DNA from: Flavobacterium enshiense
GTDB lineage: Bacteria > Bacteroidota > Bacteroidia > Flavobacteriales > Flavobacteriaceae
Length of the DNA: 64,000 nucleotides
Direction of reading: 5' to 3'
Assembly (NCBI RefSeq): GCF_022836875.1
Contig: NZ_CP090376.1
Coordinates: forward strand, 1,798,001 to 1,862,000
The notes under the pieces were generated by a model. It did not search any database and was not told the origin of the DNA. It saw nothing but the letters and a program-made list of their open reading frames with translations. The translations under genes were made by a program, and so were the position numbers. Below, in pieces: positions 55,266 to 63,944 of this stretch. How positions within the stretch are numbered: position 1 is the first letter of the stretch; every line of letters begins with the position of its first letter.

Positions 55266-57518
55266 TTATTCTTTAAGTTTTCCTTTAGCCAGGCTCGCCA
55301 GTAGTTTTTTATCACCTACGACCCAAAGAATATCGCCTTGTTCTAAAATCAAATGTGAATCGGGGTTGAGCATTCGGCGTCCTTCACGTTCGATACCCAC
55401 AACCAGTCCGCTTGTTTTTTCCCTTATTTGGGATTCGCGGATACTTTTCCCGATGAATGATTCATTTTTTAATTCCAGATGCTGTAGCACTATATCGCTT
55501 TCCTCAACGGATTCCGGAGCTTCAATTTCGTTCTGATCCAGATACTTTTTGAATTTTTTTACCTGGAAATCGGTTCCGATTACACAAATTTCATCGCCTG
55601 GAAATAAGCGTTCATTACGGCTAGGCACATTAATTGTAATTTCACCTCGTTTAATAAAGGCTATATTAATCCCTATTTTTTCACGCATTTGTAGTTCTTC
55701 CAGTGTTTTACCTGCAAGATTGGAAGCATCTGCAATATCAAATGTCGCCATGTGTCCGTCCCATGGGGTTAAATCGTGACGTGTTTTCTTTTCTTTGGCA
55801 ATTTCGCGATCATTGAGATTACTTAAGAAATGACGTTCAATCTTGTGATAACGTGCGTGCAGTTGTTTTGGGAAGATAAAATAGGCAAGTAATGCTGCAA
55901 TCAGGGCAAGAAATGCAATTCCGGGAGAGAAAAAGTTGTTCAGGATAAATCCGACGAAAAACAATCCCAATACCATTCTGAAGAAAATCAACACAACAAT
56001 CGGTCCACGTTGTTTTCGTCTTTCAAACAATTCGCTGACTTCCTCAACTGCAATTTTTCGAAGTGATAGTGCCCATAAGAATGGTGAAACGATTACAAGA
56101 GTGATTAATGCACCCACAGCGTGACCAAATTTCGAGCCTTCCACCAAAGGTAAAATGTAACGCGTTGAAAGTACAATTATACCGATGATAATGATTGAAT
56201 GCAATATAATCTGAAACAGGAAGCTTTGTAAAACGATCTGCCAGGTACTTACGGTTTTAATAGCTTCGGCATTTGCACTATAGTTTTGAATGGCCTTGAT
56301 CCATTTTCGGGGTAATTTTTTTTCCAGTAACAAAGAAAGCGGTGTTCCCAATTTTACCATGTATGGAGTGGTAAAGGTGGTTATGGCCGAAACTGCAACT
56401 ATTGTAGGATATAAGAAATCACTGGTTACTCCCAATGACAACCCTAATGTGGCTATGATGAATGAAAATTCGCCGATTTGCGACAAACTTACTCCAGCCT
56501 GCACCGCTTGTTTTAAAGGTTGTCCTGAAAGTAACGACCCTATTGCTGCACTTGTTGATTGCCCCAAAATAACAACAAGGGTTAAAATAACAACCGGGAA
56601 AGCATAATCTACAAGTGTATCAGGATTGATCATCATACCCACCGACACGAAAAAAACGGCGCCAAATAAGTCTTTGACAGGTTTTACAAGGTTTTCAATA
56701 TGTTCCGCCTGAGTAGTTTCGGCTATGATAGAACCCATGATAAAAGCTCCTAATGCCGGTGAAAATCCTACTTTGGCTGCTAATGTTACCATGACCAGAC
56801 ATAAGGCAATGGAAAGTATCAAAAGCATTTCATCGCTTAACAGATGCTTCGCGTTTTTAAGTAAGGTTGGAACGAAGAAGATCCCTCCCACAAACCAAAT
56901 GGTCAGGAAGAAAACCAATTTTAATACGGAATAAAATAATTCGCTTCCGGATACCTGCTGACTAACGGCAATAGTAGATAATAGAACCATCATTAAGATT
57001 GCCAAAATATCCTGAACGATGAGTGCTCCAATAACATTTCCGGCAAATTTCTGCGCTTTTACGCCTAATTCATCAAAGGCTTTAAGGATGATTGTTGTTG
57101 AAGATATGGATAATATGACACCTAAAAAGAGGCAATCCATATTTTTCCAGCCCATTAATTTTCCAACGATAAAACCCAAAGCAACCATGGTGACAATTTG
57201 TGTAATCGCAGTTATGGAAGCAGTACCACCAACTTTTACCAGTTTTTTGAAACTGAATTCAAGTCCGAGACTAAACAGTAAAAAAATAACGCCAATTTGA
57301 GCCCAGATTTCTACGCTGTGGGTGTCTTTTACTGAAGGAAAGAAATCGAAATGATTCCCGGCAAGAAATCCGGCAATAAGATAGCCCAAAACCAAAGGTT
57401 GTTTTATTTTTTTAAACAGAAGTACCGCGAATCCAGCAGTTATAAGAATCAGTCCCAAATCGCTGATTAAGGGCTGAAGGTGAGGTGTAACGGATGGTGC
57501 GGCAGCGGTTAAAAACAT
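55266..57518 (-). CDS. CPA2-family monovalent cation:proton antiporter with two RCK_C domains
   Basis: 750 residues. About 12 membrane helices (residues ~15-400) with LFLLFSLGLEFSFKKL, FSPALGAFIMGSIIAET and VGMMINP typical of KefB/RosB-type CPA2 exchangers, then four more hydrophobic segments (~430-550). Two TrkA_C/RCK_C domains follow, about 600-670 (GKTLEELQMREKIGINIAFI) and 685-750 (GKSIRESQIREKTSGLVVGI). No Rossmann RCK_N (GxGxxG) domain is present. Exports K+ or Na+ against H+; ion preference not readable. Single gene. Confidence 0.92.
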   Translation of the reverse strand: MFLTAAAPSVTPHLQPLISDLGLILITAGFAVLLFKKIKQPLVLGYLIAGFLAGNHFDFFPSVKDTHSVEIWAQIGVIFLLFSLGLEFSFKKLVKVGGTASITAITQIVTMVALGFIVGKLMGWKNMDCLFLGVILSISSTTIILKAFDELGVKAQKFAGNVIGALIVQDILAILMMVLLSTIAVSQQVSGSELFYSVLKLVFFLTIWFVGGIFFVPTLLKNAKHLLSDEMLLILSIALCLVMVTLAAKVGFSPALGAFIMGSIIAETTQAEHIENLVKPVKDLFGAVFFVSVGMMINPDTLVDYAFPVVILTLVVILGQSTSAAIGSLLSGQPLKQAVQAGVSLSQIGEFSFIIATLGLSLGVTSDFLYPTIVAVSAITTFTTPYMVKLGTPLSLLLEKKLPRKWIKAIQNYSANAEAIKTVSTWQIVLQSFLFQIILHSIIIIGIIVLSTRYILPLVEGSKFGHAVGALITLVIVSPFLWALSLRKIAVEEVSELFERRKQRGPIVVLIFFRMVLGLFFVGFILNNFFSPGIAFLALIAALLAYFIFPKQLHARYHKIERHFLSNLNDREIAKEKKTRHDLTPWDGHMATFDIADASNLAGKTLEELQMREKIGINIAFIKRGEITINVPSRNERLFPGDEICVIGTDFQVKKFKKYLDQNEIEAPESVEESDIVLQHLELKNESFIGKSIRESQIREKTSGLVVGIEREGRRMLNPDSHLILEQGDILWVVGDKKLLASLAKGKLKE

Positions 57519-57569
57519 GGGCGGGTAACTATTTGTTGTTCTGAAAAATATTCAGGGGAAAATAGTGAA

Positions 57570-57612
57570 AAAAGCCCGAATCTTCAAGTTTTTTGATTGA
57601 ATTCGGGCTTCT
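57570..57612 (-). terminator. Terminator of the DUF4440-like gene
   Basis: AAGCCCGAAT (57572-57581) and ATTCGGGCTT (57601-57610) form a long stem with an inner TCAA/TTGA pair, followed on the minus strand by a U run. Confidence 0.8.
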
Positions 57613-57659
57613 TGGAACTGTTTTTTACTTTGATTCTAACGTATTGTAAAAACAGCATC

Positions 57660-58193
57660 TTATTTTTTTTCAGCTGGAGCAGGTGGAGGTGGAAGTGGCG
57701 GCATGTTGCTGTTCCAAATTTCTGTCTGGATTTTCCAGGAGTCGCCGGCTTTTTTCCAAATAGCGATAAATTTTCCTTTGTCCATGGCTCCTTTCTCTCC
57801 AGTAATAGAATAGTTTCCGATTTCAATGAGATTGTCTTCGGTACCTGAAAGCGAAACAGCTTCAATTTTGAAATCGGTCATTTTCATATCCATAGGATGC
57901 ATCATAAACTTTTTAATTTCCTTTGTCCCTACAACCGGTTCCATATTGGGCGGAAATACTTTTGAATTGTCATCATAGCGAGCTATCAAGCCAATGCTGT
58001 CACTGGCCATCATAGCTTTACAGAATTCGGCATTGCTGGCATCAATGGCAGCACGAGCAGACTCGGGATCAAAGGAAGCTTCTGCTTTTGGAGCATCTCC
58101 CATGGGTTTGTCCTTCATTTTGTCACAACCGATAATAACCACAAGGGTAGCAAGTAAAATGAGGTAGACTAAAAGTAATTTTCTTCTCAACAT
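57660..58193 (-). CDS. DUF4440/SnoaL-like lipoprotein
   Basis: 177 residues with lipobox VIIGC (Cys23). Residues ~43-160 match the NTF2-like DUF4440 fold: AAIDASNAEFCKAMMASDSI, GLIARYDDNSKVFPPN, GTKEIKKFM, and AIWKKAGDSWKIQTEIWNSN. A proline-rich C-terminal tail (PPLPPPPAPAEKK) is unusual. Family members often lack known enzymes; role unknown. Single gene with a terminator. Confidence 0.85.
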   Translation of the reverse strand: MLRRKLLLVYLILLATLVVIIGCDKMKDKPMGDAPKAEASFDPESARAAIDASNAEFCKAMMASDSIGLIARYDDNSKVFPPNMEPVVGTKEIKKFMMHPMDMKMTDFKIEAVSLSGTEDNLIEIGNYSITGEKGAMDKGKFIAIWKKAGDSWKIQTEIWNSNMPPLPPPPAPAEKK

Positions 58194-58555
58194 AATCTTT
58201 TGGTTTTAGGTTAATATCTCTTTTTTATCTGACTCATTTTTTGAGCAGGGGAATAAAGTTAACCTCTTTTTTTAGTCGAATGTTTTTTATTCTTTGAACG
58301 ATATAATATTCTCGTTAAAATGATTTTGGTTGATTTTTTGAAAATGAACAGGTAGTTTTAAAAAATCGTTTTGTACTTTATTGTCTTTATAACTCGTTTT
58401 ATCCGAGTTGTTTAAAGTTGCTTTTGCTCCCTTTTATCGTTATGAAATAAAGATTACTTTTGGAAACAAACCAAAGTTTTAAGCAAAAAAAATCCGCAAC
58501 TCATTCAAGTCACGGATTGTTATTTTTGGACCTTTTCAGGTCTCACTGTCGAAAT
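58194..58555. other. Intergenic region downstream of purB
   Basis: AT-rich; contains the purB terminator at 58484-58518 and presumably the promoter of the DUF4440-like gene. No other feature recognised. Confidence 0.45.
58484..58518 (-). terminator. purB terminator
   Basis: AATCCG (58491-58496) and CGGATT (58513-58518) with inner ACT/AGT pairing; an A run on the plus strand gives the U tail on the minus strand. Confidence 0.7.
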
Positions 58556-59899
58556 TTAAATTCCTAAATAGTTGCTAGGCGTTATTTTCAACAACTCGGC
58601 TTTGATATCATCAGAAACGTTTAGAGTTCCGATGAAGTTATGGATCGCTTCCTTGTTGATAACCGTATTGGTACGGGTTAATTCTTTTAATGCTTCGTAA
58701 GGATTCGGATACGCTTCACGACGCAAGATTGTTTGAATAGCTTCAGCAACAACAGCCCAGTTTTTCTCTAAATCTTCTGCGAATTTTTCTTCGTTTAGAA
58801 GCAATTTGTTCAACCCTTTCAAAGTAGCTTCAAAAGCGATTATGGTGTGACCCATCGGTACTCCGATGTTACGTAAAACCGTACTGTCAGTTAAGTCACG
58901 CTGTAATCTTGATATTGGTAATTTAGCTGATAAATGTTCGAAAATCGCATTGGCAATCCCTAAATTTCCTTCTGAGTTTTCGAAATCAATCGGGTTTACT
59001 TTATGTGGCATAGCGGAAGAACCGATTTCTCCTGCTTTGATTTTCTGTTTGAAATAATCCATGGAGACATACGTCCAAATATCGCGGTCTAAATCAATTA
59101 AGATGGTATTGATACGTTTCAAAGCATCAAAAAATGCAGCAAAATGATCGTAATGCTCGATTTGTGTTGTTGGGAAAGAGTGGTGTAAACCTAAAATATC
59201 TTCCACAAATTTATTTCCGAATTTTTTCCAATCGTTGTTAGGATAGGCTATCGCATGAGCATTGTAGTTTCCTGTGGCACCACCGAATTTAGCTGCAAAT
59301 GGCACATTGAACAACAAACGCATTTGTTCTTCCAAACGCTCCACGAAAACCTGGATTTCTTTGCCCAAACGGGTAGGGGAAGCCGGTTGTCCATGAGTAC
59401 GGGCCAACATCGGAATGGCTGCCCATTCGATGCTTAATTCTTTCAGTTTGGAAATTACACTGATTAAGCTAGGCATGTATACTTTTTTGAAAGCTTCTTT
59501 CGTAGAAAGCGGAATAGCAGTATTGTTGATATCCTGAGAAGTCAATCCGAAATGGATGAACTCTTTATATTGTTGTAACCCTAACTTGTCGAATGCTGCT
59601 TTGATGAAATACTCCACAGCTTTCACATCGTGATTGGTCGTTTTTTCAGTTTCTTTTATCCAAAGAGCGTCTTCCGTTGAGAAGTTCTCATACATTTTAC
59701 GTAACTCCGGATAAAGGTTTTTATCCACGCCGGCAAGTTGCGGTAAAGGCAATTCGCAAAGAGCGATGAAATACTCCACTTCCACTAAAACACGGTAACG
59801 GATCAGTGCTTCTTCAGAAAAATATTGTGATAAGGAAACAGTTTTATTTCTATAACGTCCATCGATTGGCGAAATAGCATTCAATTCAGTTAGTTGCAT
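58556..59899 (-). CDS. purB: Adenylosuccinate lyase
   Basis: 447 residues. Catalyses two purine steps, SAICAR to AICAR and adenylosuccinate to AMP. N terminus LTELNAISPIDGRY; fumarase-superfamily signature GSSAMPHKVNPIDFEN near residue 293; FGLTSQDINNTA and RTHGQPASPTRLGKE carry active-site residues. Length fits the E. coli-type subgroup. Preceded by a -7 box 28 nt upstream. Confidence 0.97.
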   Translation of the reverse strand: MQLTELNAISPIDGRYRNKTVSLSQYFSEEALIRYRVLVEVEYFIALCELPLPQLAGVDKNLYPELRKMYENFSTEDALWIKETEKTTNHDVKAVEYFIKAAFDKLGLQQYKEFIHFGLTSQDINNTAIPLSTKEAFKKVYMPSLISVISKLKELSIEWAAIPMLARTHGQPASPTRLGKEIQVFVERLEEQMRLLFNVPFAAKFGGATGNYNAHAIAYPNNDWKKFGNKFVEDILGLHHSFPTTQIEHYDHFAAFFDALKRINTILIDLDRDIWTYVSMDYFKQKIKAGEIGSSAMPHKVNPIDFENSEGNLGIANAIFEHLSAKLPISRLQRDLTDSTVLRNIGVPMGHTIIAFEATLKGLNKLLLNEEKFAEDLEKNWAVVAEAIQTILRREAYPNPYEALKELTRTNTVINKEAIHNFIGTLNVSDDIKAELLKITPSNYLGI

Positions 59900-59927
59900 G
59901 TTTTTTCGTGTTGTTTTTAAGAAAAGG

Positions 59928-59935
59928 CAAAAATA
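59928..59935 (-). promoter_or_regulatory. purB -7 box
   Basis: Minus-strand TATTTTTG (TAnnTTTG). The inverted-repeat arm starting at 59936 begins exactly upstream of it. Confidence 0.5.
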
Positions 59936-60066
59936 GTTATAAGTTGTGAGTTATAAATTATGAATTGTATTTTTTTTAGTCACAGTTTTCAGTTGCAGTT
60001 ATCACGTTGTTTTGCTATGAATAATGTAGCTAAGTCTATTTATAATTCACAATTTACAACTCATAA
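59936..60066. repeat. Small inverted-repeat element between purB and the sirtuin gene
   Basis: Left arm 59936-59969 (AGTTATAAGTTGTGAGTTAT onward) and right arm 60039-60066 are imperfect inverted repeats of about 28 nt. Between them are CAGT-word repeats (AGTCACAGTTTTCAGTTGCA, 59979-59998). No ORF. Looks like a degenerate miniature element. The right arm supplies the last codons and stop of the sirtuin gene. Confidence 0.55.
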
Positions 60067-60739
60067 TGTCCTTAAATCTTTCCATTCCATCGCTGGCTGA
60101 CATTGGTATTACTTCCAACAGATTTGGTAAGTCATAAATAGTGGCAGGTTTGATATCGATGTAATATACAGGAATGTGTTGTGGGGCATAATTCATCAGT
60201 CCGGCGGCGGGATATACTTGTAATGATGTACCAATTACAATTAAAATATCGGCATCTTGCACAATTTCGATGGCTTCATCTATGGCGGGAACGGCCTCTC
60301 CGAACCAGACGATATGAGGACGGAGTTGGTAGCCCTGTTTATCGGTATCGCCTAAATGTAAATCGGTTTTCCAGTCGAGGATGTGATTTTCGTTGGCAAT
60401 GCTGCATACTTTAAGCAATTCGCCGTGAAGGTGTAAAACTTTTGAGCTGCCCGCGCGTTCGTGTAAGTCATCTACATTTTGAGTAATGACATGAACATCG
60501 AACTGATTTTCAAGTTCGGCTATGATTTCGTGTCCGCGGTTAGGCTGCACTTCCAAAAGTTGTGCGCGGCGTTTGTTGTAGAAATCCAAAACCAATTCAG
60601 GATTTTTGTTCCAGCCGATAGGAGAGGCTACATCCATGATGTCATGGCCTTCCCAAAGCCCATCGGCATCGCGAAAGGTTTTGATACCGCTTTCGGCACT
60701 CATTCCGGCTCCGGAGAGGATTACGAGTTTCTTTTTCAT
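60047..60739 (-). CDS. cobB: NAD-dependent sirtuin deacylase, zinc-cysteine-less type
   Basis: 230 residues. NAD-binding motifs are intact: LSGAGMSAESGIKTFRDADG, TQNVDDLHERAG, LHLHGEL with the catalytic His, VWFGEAVP, and IVIGTSLQVYPAAG. It removes acyl groups from lysines using NAD. In the small domain, where most sirtuins hold a four-cysteine zinc site, only one Cys (KVCSIANENH) is present, so zinc is probably not bound. The last five codons and the stop overlap an inverted-repeat arm, so the C-terminal tail may be recently altered. Confidence 0.92.
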   Translation of the reverse strand: MKKKLVILSGAGMSAESGIKTFRDADGLWEGHDIMDVASPIGWNKNPELVLDFYNKRRAQLLEVQPNRGHEIIAELENQFDVHVITQNVDDLHERAGSSKVLHLHGELLKVCSIANENHILDWKTDLHLGDTDKQGYQLRPHIVWFGEAVPAIDEAIEIVQDADILIVIGTSLQVYPAAGLMNYAPQHIPVYYIDIKPATIYDLPNLLEVIPMSASDGMERFKDIMSCKL

Positions 60740-60800
60740 CTTTATGGACTAATAAAGGTGTTTAAAAATAAGTTTGCAGATACAAAAATGGATAGCTTAC

Positions 60801-60905
60801 TAGCCCCGATGGGAGTGGATTCCGATTTTTCATCGGGAGGAACGGACAGTGGGAACATGGTTTTATAAGTAAGCCCAAGCCTCCAGATAGCTATCGGGAT
60901 GCACC
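60801..60905 (+). repeat. Flavobacterial intergenic repeat, copy R5
   Basis: Starts TAGCCCCGATGGGAGTGG, central hairpin CCGAT (60822-60826) / ATCGG (60832-60836), then GAGGAACGGACAGTGGGAAC and a degenerate CAGATAGCTATCGGGA at 60884-60899. Confidence 0.75.
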
Positions 60906-60913
60906 AAAAAAAA

Positions 60914-61714
60914 TTACATTTTTCCTAAAGCATACAATTGATCCATGGTTGGCATGGCACTTCCTCCTTCCGGTTCAAGGGTGATTCCGAAGGCTTCGGC
61001 TTCTAAGGTGCTTTCAACCTGGTATATTTTGGAGGTGTCAATCTTCATTTTATTTAATATGCCGATACTTGTTGGAGTTAATGGATTCATTTTTAAAGAC
61101 CAAACCTGATAAACCATTCCCTGTGGGGGTGCCGGTAACCCCTGTACGTCTACGTAAACCGCCTGTGTGGCCTTGTTCCAGTAGATTTTAGCTTTTGCGC
61201 CAGGCATAGCAGGTTGTCCTTCCAATGTTACGACCATATTGTTTTTGTCGCGAATGATTTTTAATAGTTTTTGGGAGGATTTGTTTTTGTCTTCAAGGGA
61301 GATGATGGTTTTTTGCATGGTTTTGAATTCGGAGTTGTTTTTTTCGATTTCCGAATTGATGGTGTCATTCATCTGACTGTTCATCAGCAGGTACATGGAA
61401 GCAGCTCCCAAAAGAATAACTACAGCTGCGGCCCAACCCATATATTGCGACCAGTTGGTCTTGGATTTCTTATGAACTACCTGAGGGGTGTCTCCGAGTA
61501 GTTCCTTACGGATTTTATCGTAGGTTTCCGATGAAATGTTTGGAGAAACACTATGGGAAAGGTTTATTACTGCATATTCGATAGCTGCAATTTCAGTTCG
61601 GACTGCGGGATTGTCGGCTGCCATTTGCTGCACGTCACGGGCTTCTTCTTCAGAAAGTTTTCCGAAAACATAAAGTTCTAAAATACCGCTCTCTATATAT
61701 TCTTTACTGTTCAT
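60914..61714 (-). CDS. Anti-sigma factor, RskA-like
   Basis: 266 residues. An N-terminal ~90-residue cytoplasmic region with a short anti-sigma helix bundle (ESGILELYVFGKLSEEEARD), one membrane helix at about residues 93-110 (MGWAAAVVILLGAASMYLL), a coiled-coil-like segment and a C-terminal RskA domain (VYVDVQGLPAPPQGMVYQVW). It should hold the ECF sigma factor at the membrane and release it on an envelope signal. Stop and start codons overlap by one nucleotide with the sigma gene. Confidence 0.9.
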   Translation of the reverse strand: MNSKEYIESGILELYVFGKLSEEEARDVQQMAADNPAVRTEIAAIEYAVINLSHSVSPNISSETYDKIRKELLGDTPQVVHKKSKTNWSQYMGWAAAVVILLGAASMYLLMNSQMNDTINSEIEKNNSEFKTMQKTIISLEDKNKSSQKLLKIIRDKNNMVVTLEGQPAMPGAKAKIYWNKATQAVYVDVQGLPAPPQGMVYQVWSLKMNPLTPTSIGILNKMKIDTSKIYQVESTLEAEAFGITLEPEGGSAMPTMDQLYALGKM

Positions 61715-62244
61715 TATGCTTTCAATAGGTTTCTTAATTCGTTGATGCAGTTTCGGTTTTGTGTTTTTACGGTGCCAAGCGGAATTTCAAGTTCGTCGGC
61801 GGCCTCTTGCTGTGTATAGCCTTTAAAGAACAGTAAATCGATTAACTGGATACATCTCGGTTTTAATTTTTTGACAAATTCATGAAGACCAATGGCGTCA
61901 ATTTTATTGCTCGCTTTAGCTGGGTCATCCAGTATATGTACGAAATTGTCGGCCGATAGGTTTTTCTGATTATTGATAAAGTTTTTGGAGCGCAATTTGT
62001 CAATGGCACTGTTGCGTGCGATATTGAGAATCCAGGTGTAAAAGCGTCCTTTGTTTTCGTTATACGTCTCAATGTTTTTCCAGATTTTTACAAAAACATC
62101 CTGAAGTACGTCTTCTGCTTCTTCCTTATCCTTTATAAGATTATAAATTACGCCAAAAAGACTCTTTGCATACATGTCGTATAAAAGAGTGAAAGCTTTG
62201 TCGTCTTTTTTATAAATTAGCGGCAATAATTCGTCTTGAGTCAT
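61714..62244 (-). CDS. ECF-type RNA polymerase sigma factor
   Basis: 176 residues. Sigma-70 region 2 (LLYDMYAKSLFGVIYNLIKD, DVLQDVFVKIWKN) and region 4 (GYTQQEAADELEIPLGTVKT) with a SigK-like spacing; no region 1 or 3. Followed by its RskA-like anti-sigma gene with a TAATG overlap, indicating translational coupling and equal expression. Target promoters unknown. Confidence 0.94.
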   Translation of the reverse strand: MTQDELLPLIYKKDDKAFTLLYDMYAKSLFGVIYNLIKDKEEAEDVLQDVFVKIWKNIETYNENKGRFYTWILNIARNSAIDKLRSKNFINNQKNLSADNFVHILDDPAKASNKIDAIGLHEFVKKLKPRCIQLIDLLFFKGYTQQEAADELEIPLGTVKTQNRNCINELRNLLKA

Positions 62245-62301
62245 ACGTAAGAATTAACTCCATCTAAATTAATAAACAATATTTAAAAATCCGCATTTTT
62301 A

Positions 62302-62970
62302 ATGGAAAACCTTTTGTCAGATCCTGATTATTTGAATTATCTCGAAGAATTTATCACACCAAACCGAAAAGAAGGTTTTTTAAAAGTACTTCAAAACCGG
62401 ACCAAGCATTTCACTGTGGCTTTGGAAGATGTGTATCAACTGCATAATACCAGTGCGGTAATGCGCAGTTGTGAAGTTTTTGGTATTCAGGAGCTGAATG
62501 TGGTGGAGCAGCGGTTTGGAAAAAAAATCGATAAGGAAATTGCAATGGGTGCAGAAAAATGGGTTGATATCCATCGTTTCAGCAACAATCAGGACTGTAT
62601 CGATAATCTGAAGGCTAGAGGGTATCAGATTATTGCTACTACACCACATGAAAATGATTGCATGTTGGAGGATTTTGATATTTCAAAACCTTGCGCTATC
62701 TTTTTTGGTACAGAAAGGCACGGACTTTCGGATGAGGTGCTTCAGCAGGCAGATGGCTTTTTGAAAATACCGATGGTGGGTTTTACGGAGAGTCTGAACA
62801 TATCAGTATCCGCTGCAATAATCCTTCAGAATATATCCACGCGTTTGCGTCATTCGGAAATTGACTGGCAGCTTACGGAATCGGAATTACTGGCAAAACG
62901 CATTGATTGGACCCAAAAATCAATCAAGGATATTGATTTTATTACGAAAAAGTATTTGGAGAGAGTTTAG
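62302..62970 (+). CDS. trmH: SpoU-family tRNA/rRNA 2'-O-methyltransferase (TrmH-like)
   Basis: 222 residues. SPOUT trefoil-knot motifs: motif 1 LHNTSAVMRSCEVFGIQEL, motif 2 CAIFFGTERHGLSDEVL, motif 3 IPMVGFTESLNISVSAAIIL. Transfers methyl from SAM to a ribose 2'-OH; length and N-terminal segment resemble TrmH (G18 of tRNA). Convergence upstream with the sigma gene is divergent. Exact RNA target is inferred. Confidence 0.9.
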   Translation: MENLLSDPDYLNYLEEFITPNRKEGFLKVLQNRTKHFTVALEDVYQLHNTSAVMRSCEVFGIQELNVVEQRFGKKIDKEIAMGAEKWVDIHRFSNNQDCIDNLKARGYQIIATTPHENDCMLEDFDISKPCAIFFGTERHGLSDEVLQQADGFLKIPMVGFTESLNISVSAAIILQNISTRLRHSEIDWQLTESELLAKRIDWTQKSIKDIDFITKKYLERV

Positions 62971-63095
62971 TGGAGCTGGTAGTCGCAGTGGACAGTCTTA
63001 GTCGCAGTGAAAAAGTTGCAGTTTGCGGTATTCTGTAATTATTGATTAGGTATGTAAGTGTCTTGAAAAGTAAGTAGAAACAACTAATAACTTAA
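62971..63095. other. Spacer with CAGT-word repeats
   Basis: AGTCGCAGT occurs at 62981-62989 and again at about 63000-63008, with GTTGCAGTTTGCGG nearby. The same kind of words occur at 59979-59998. Confidence 0.45.
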
Positions 63096-63866
63096 TTACT
63101 GATTCTTCTTCAGCAACTTGTAATCCTCATAACACCCTTTGATGGCATCCATGATCTGAAGATCGTTGGCGGTTTCTATAAACGTGTCTGAGTAATTGCA
63201 TCGGTTTAAAATCTCTTTGATTTCTTTTTTGTCGATACCCAAAATGGCGGCTACAGTTTCGCGGTCGTATTTGGAGGCCAGTACATTTCTGATGGTTTCA
63301 TCTTTTTTGAACTCTTTGAGTTTTTTCATTTCCTTCGATTTCTTACCGAAGATATTATACAAGGCATCGGCAGGATTTGAAAGCGATTGCATAACTTTTC
63401 CAATTTGTGATGAAGAACTTCCGCCGGATTCATAACCATATGGCAATCCGGAAATGCTGTAACGATGCGCATCATTAAGCGCGATCAGCTTCGTGTCTAC
63501 TTCAATGTGTCCTGTAAGTAAGTATCTTGGGATGAAGAGTTCTTCAAGGGCATGAGCTTTTTCGGTAAGTTTTACTTTGAAGCCGGTTTTGTTTTTAACC
63601 CAGTCGGCCGAAACACGGATTTTTATCGATTGGAAACCAATGTATGAAAAGTGCAGTGTGTCGTTTGCCTTAGCTTCAATTTCAAATTCTCCTCTTCCGT
63701 TGGTTGTTGTTCCCTTTACGGTGTTTAGGTTGATGACATTGACGTCGCTCTTAGGCAGTAAATTGGCTTCATTGACAACTACTCCCGAGATTTTAGTATA
63801 CTCACCCTCCTGTGCAAAACCTGTAAGAGAAAATAAGGCTAATAAAAAAACTACAAAATATTTCAT
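63096..63866 (-). CDS. Carboxypeptidase-regulatory-like domain protein, exported
   Basis: 256 residues with signal peptide (MKYFVVFLLALFSLTGFAQ). Residues ~25-110 form a CarboxypepD_reg-like beta sandwich (ISGVVVNEANLLPKSDVNVI, TNGRGEFEIEAK). The rest is helical and charged (KKSKEMKKLKEFKKDETIRN) with no recognised domain. Such proteins are frequent in Bacteroidota envelopes; role unknown. Confidence 0.85.
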   Translation of the reverse strand: MKYFVVFLLALFSLTGFAQEGEYTKISGVVVNEANLLPKSDVNVINLNTVKGTTTNGRGEFEIEAKANDTLHFSYIGFQSIKIRVSADWVKNKTGFKVKLTEKAHALEELFIPRYLLTGHIEVDTKLIALNDAHRYSISGLPYGYESGGSSSSQIGKVMQSLSNPADALYNIFGKKSKEMKKLKEFKKDETIRNVLASKYDRETVAAILGIDKKEIKEILNRCNYSDTFIETANDLQIMDAIKGCYEDYKLLKKNQ

Positions 63867-63944
63867 ACTGCTTTTAGAAAGGTCTAAATGTACTAGATAT
63901 TTTGTAGCTTTTAATTTTTATTTGAAGAAAATTAACAAAAAGAA

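Noticed and set aside
55155..55304. 49-codon plus-strand frame (MKQWKEGKSTC start)
   Set aside because: Overlaps the 3' end of the antiporter gene on the other strand, has no promoter or ribosome-binding signal and an unlikely composition.
61714..62244. Sigma/anti-sigma pair as a regulator of the TonB locus (FecI/FecR type)
   Set aside because: The anti-sigma factor is RskA-like, not FecR-like, and the TonB receptor is 14 kb away without an obvious N-terminal signalling domain.
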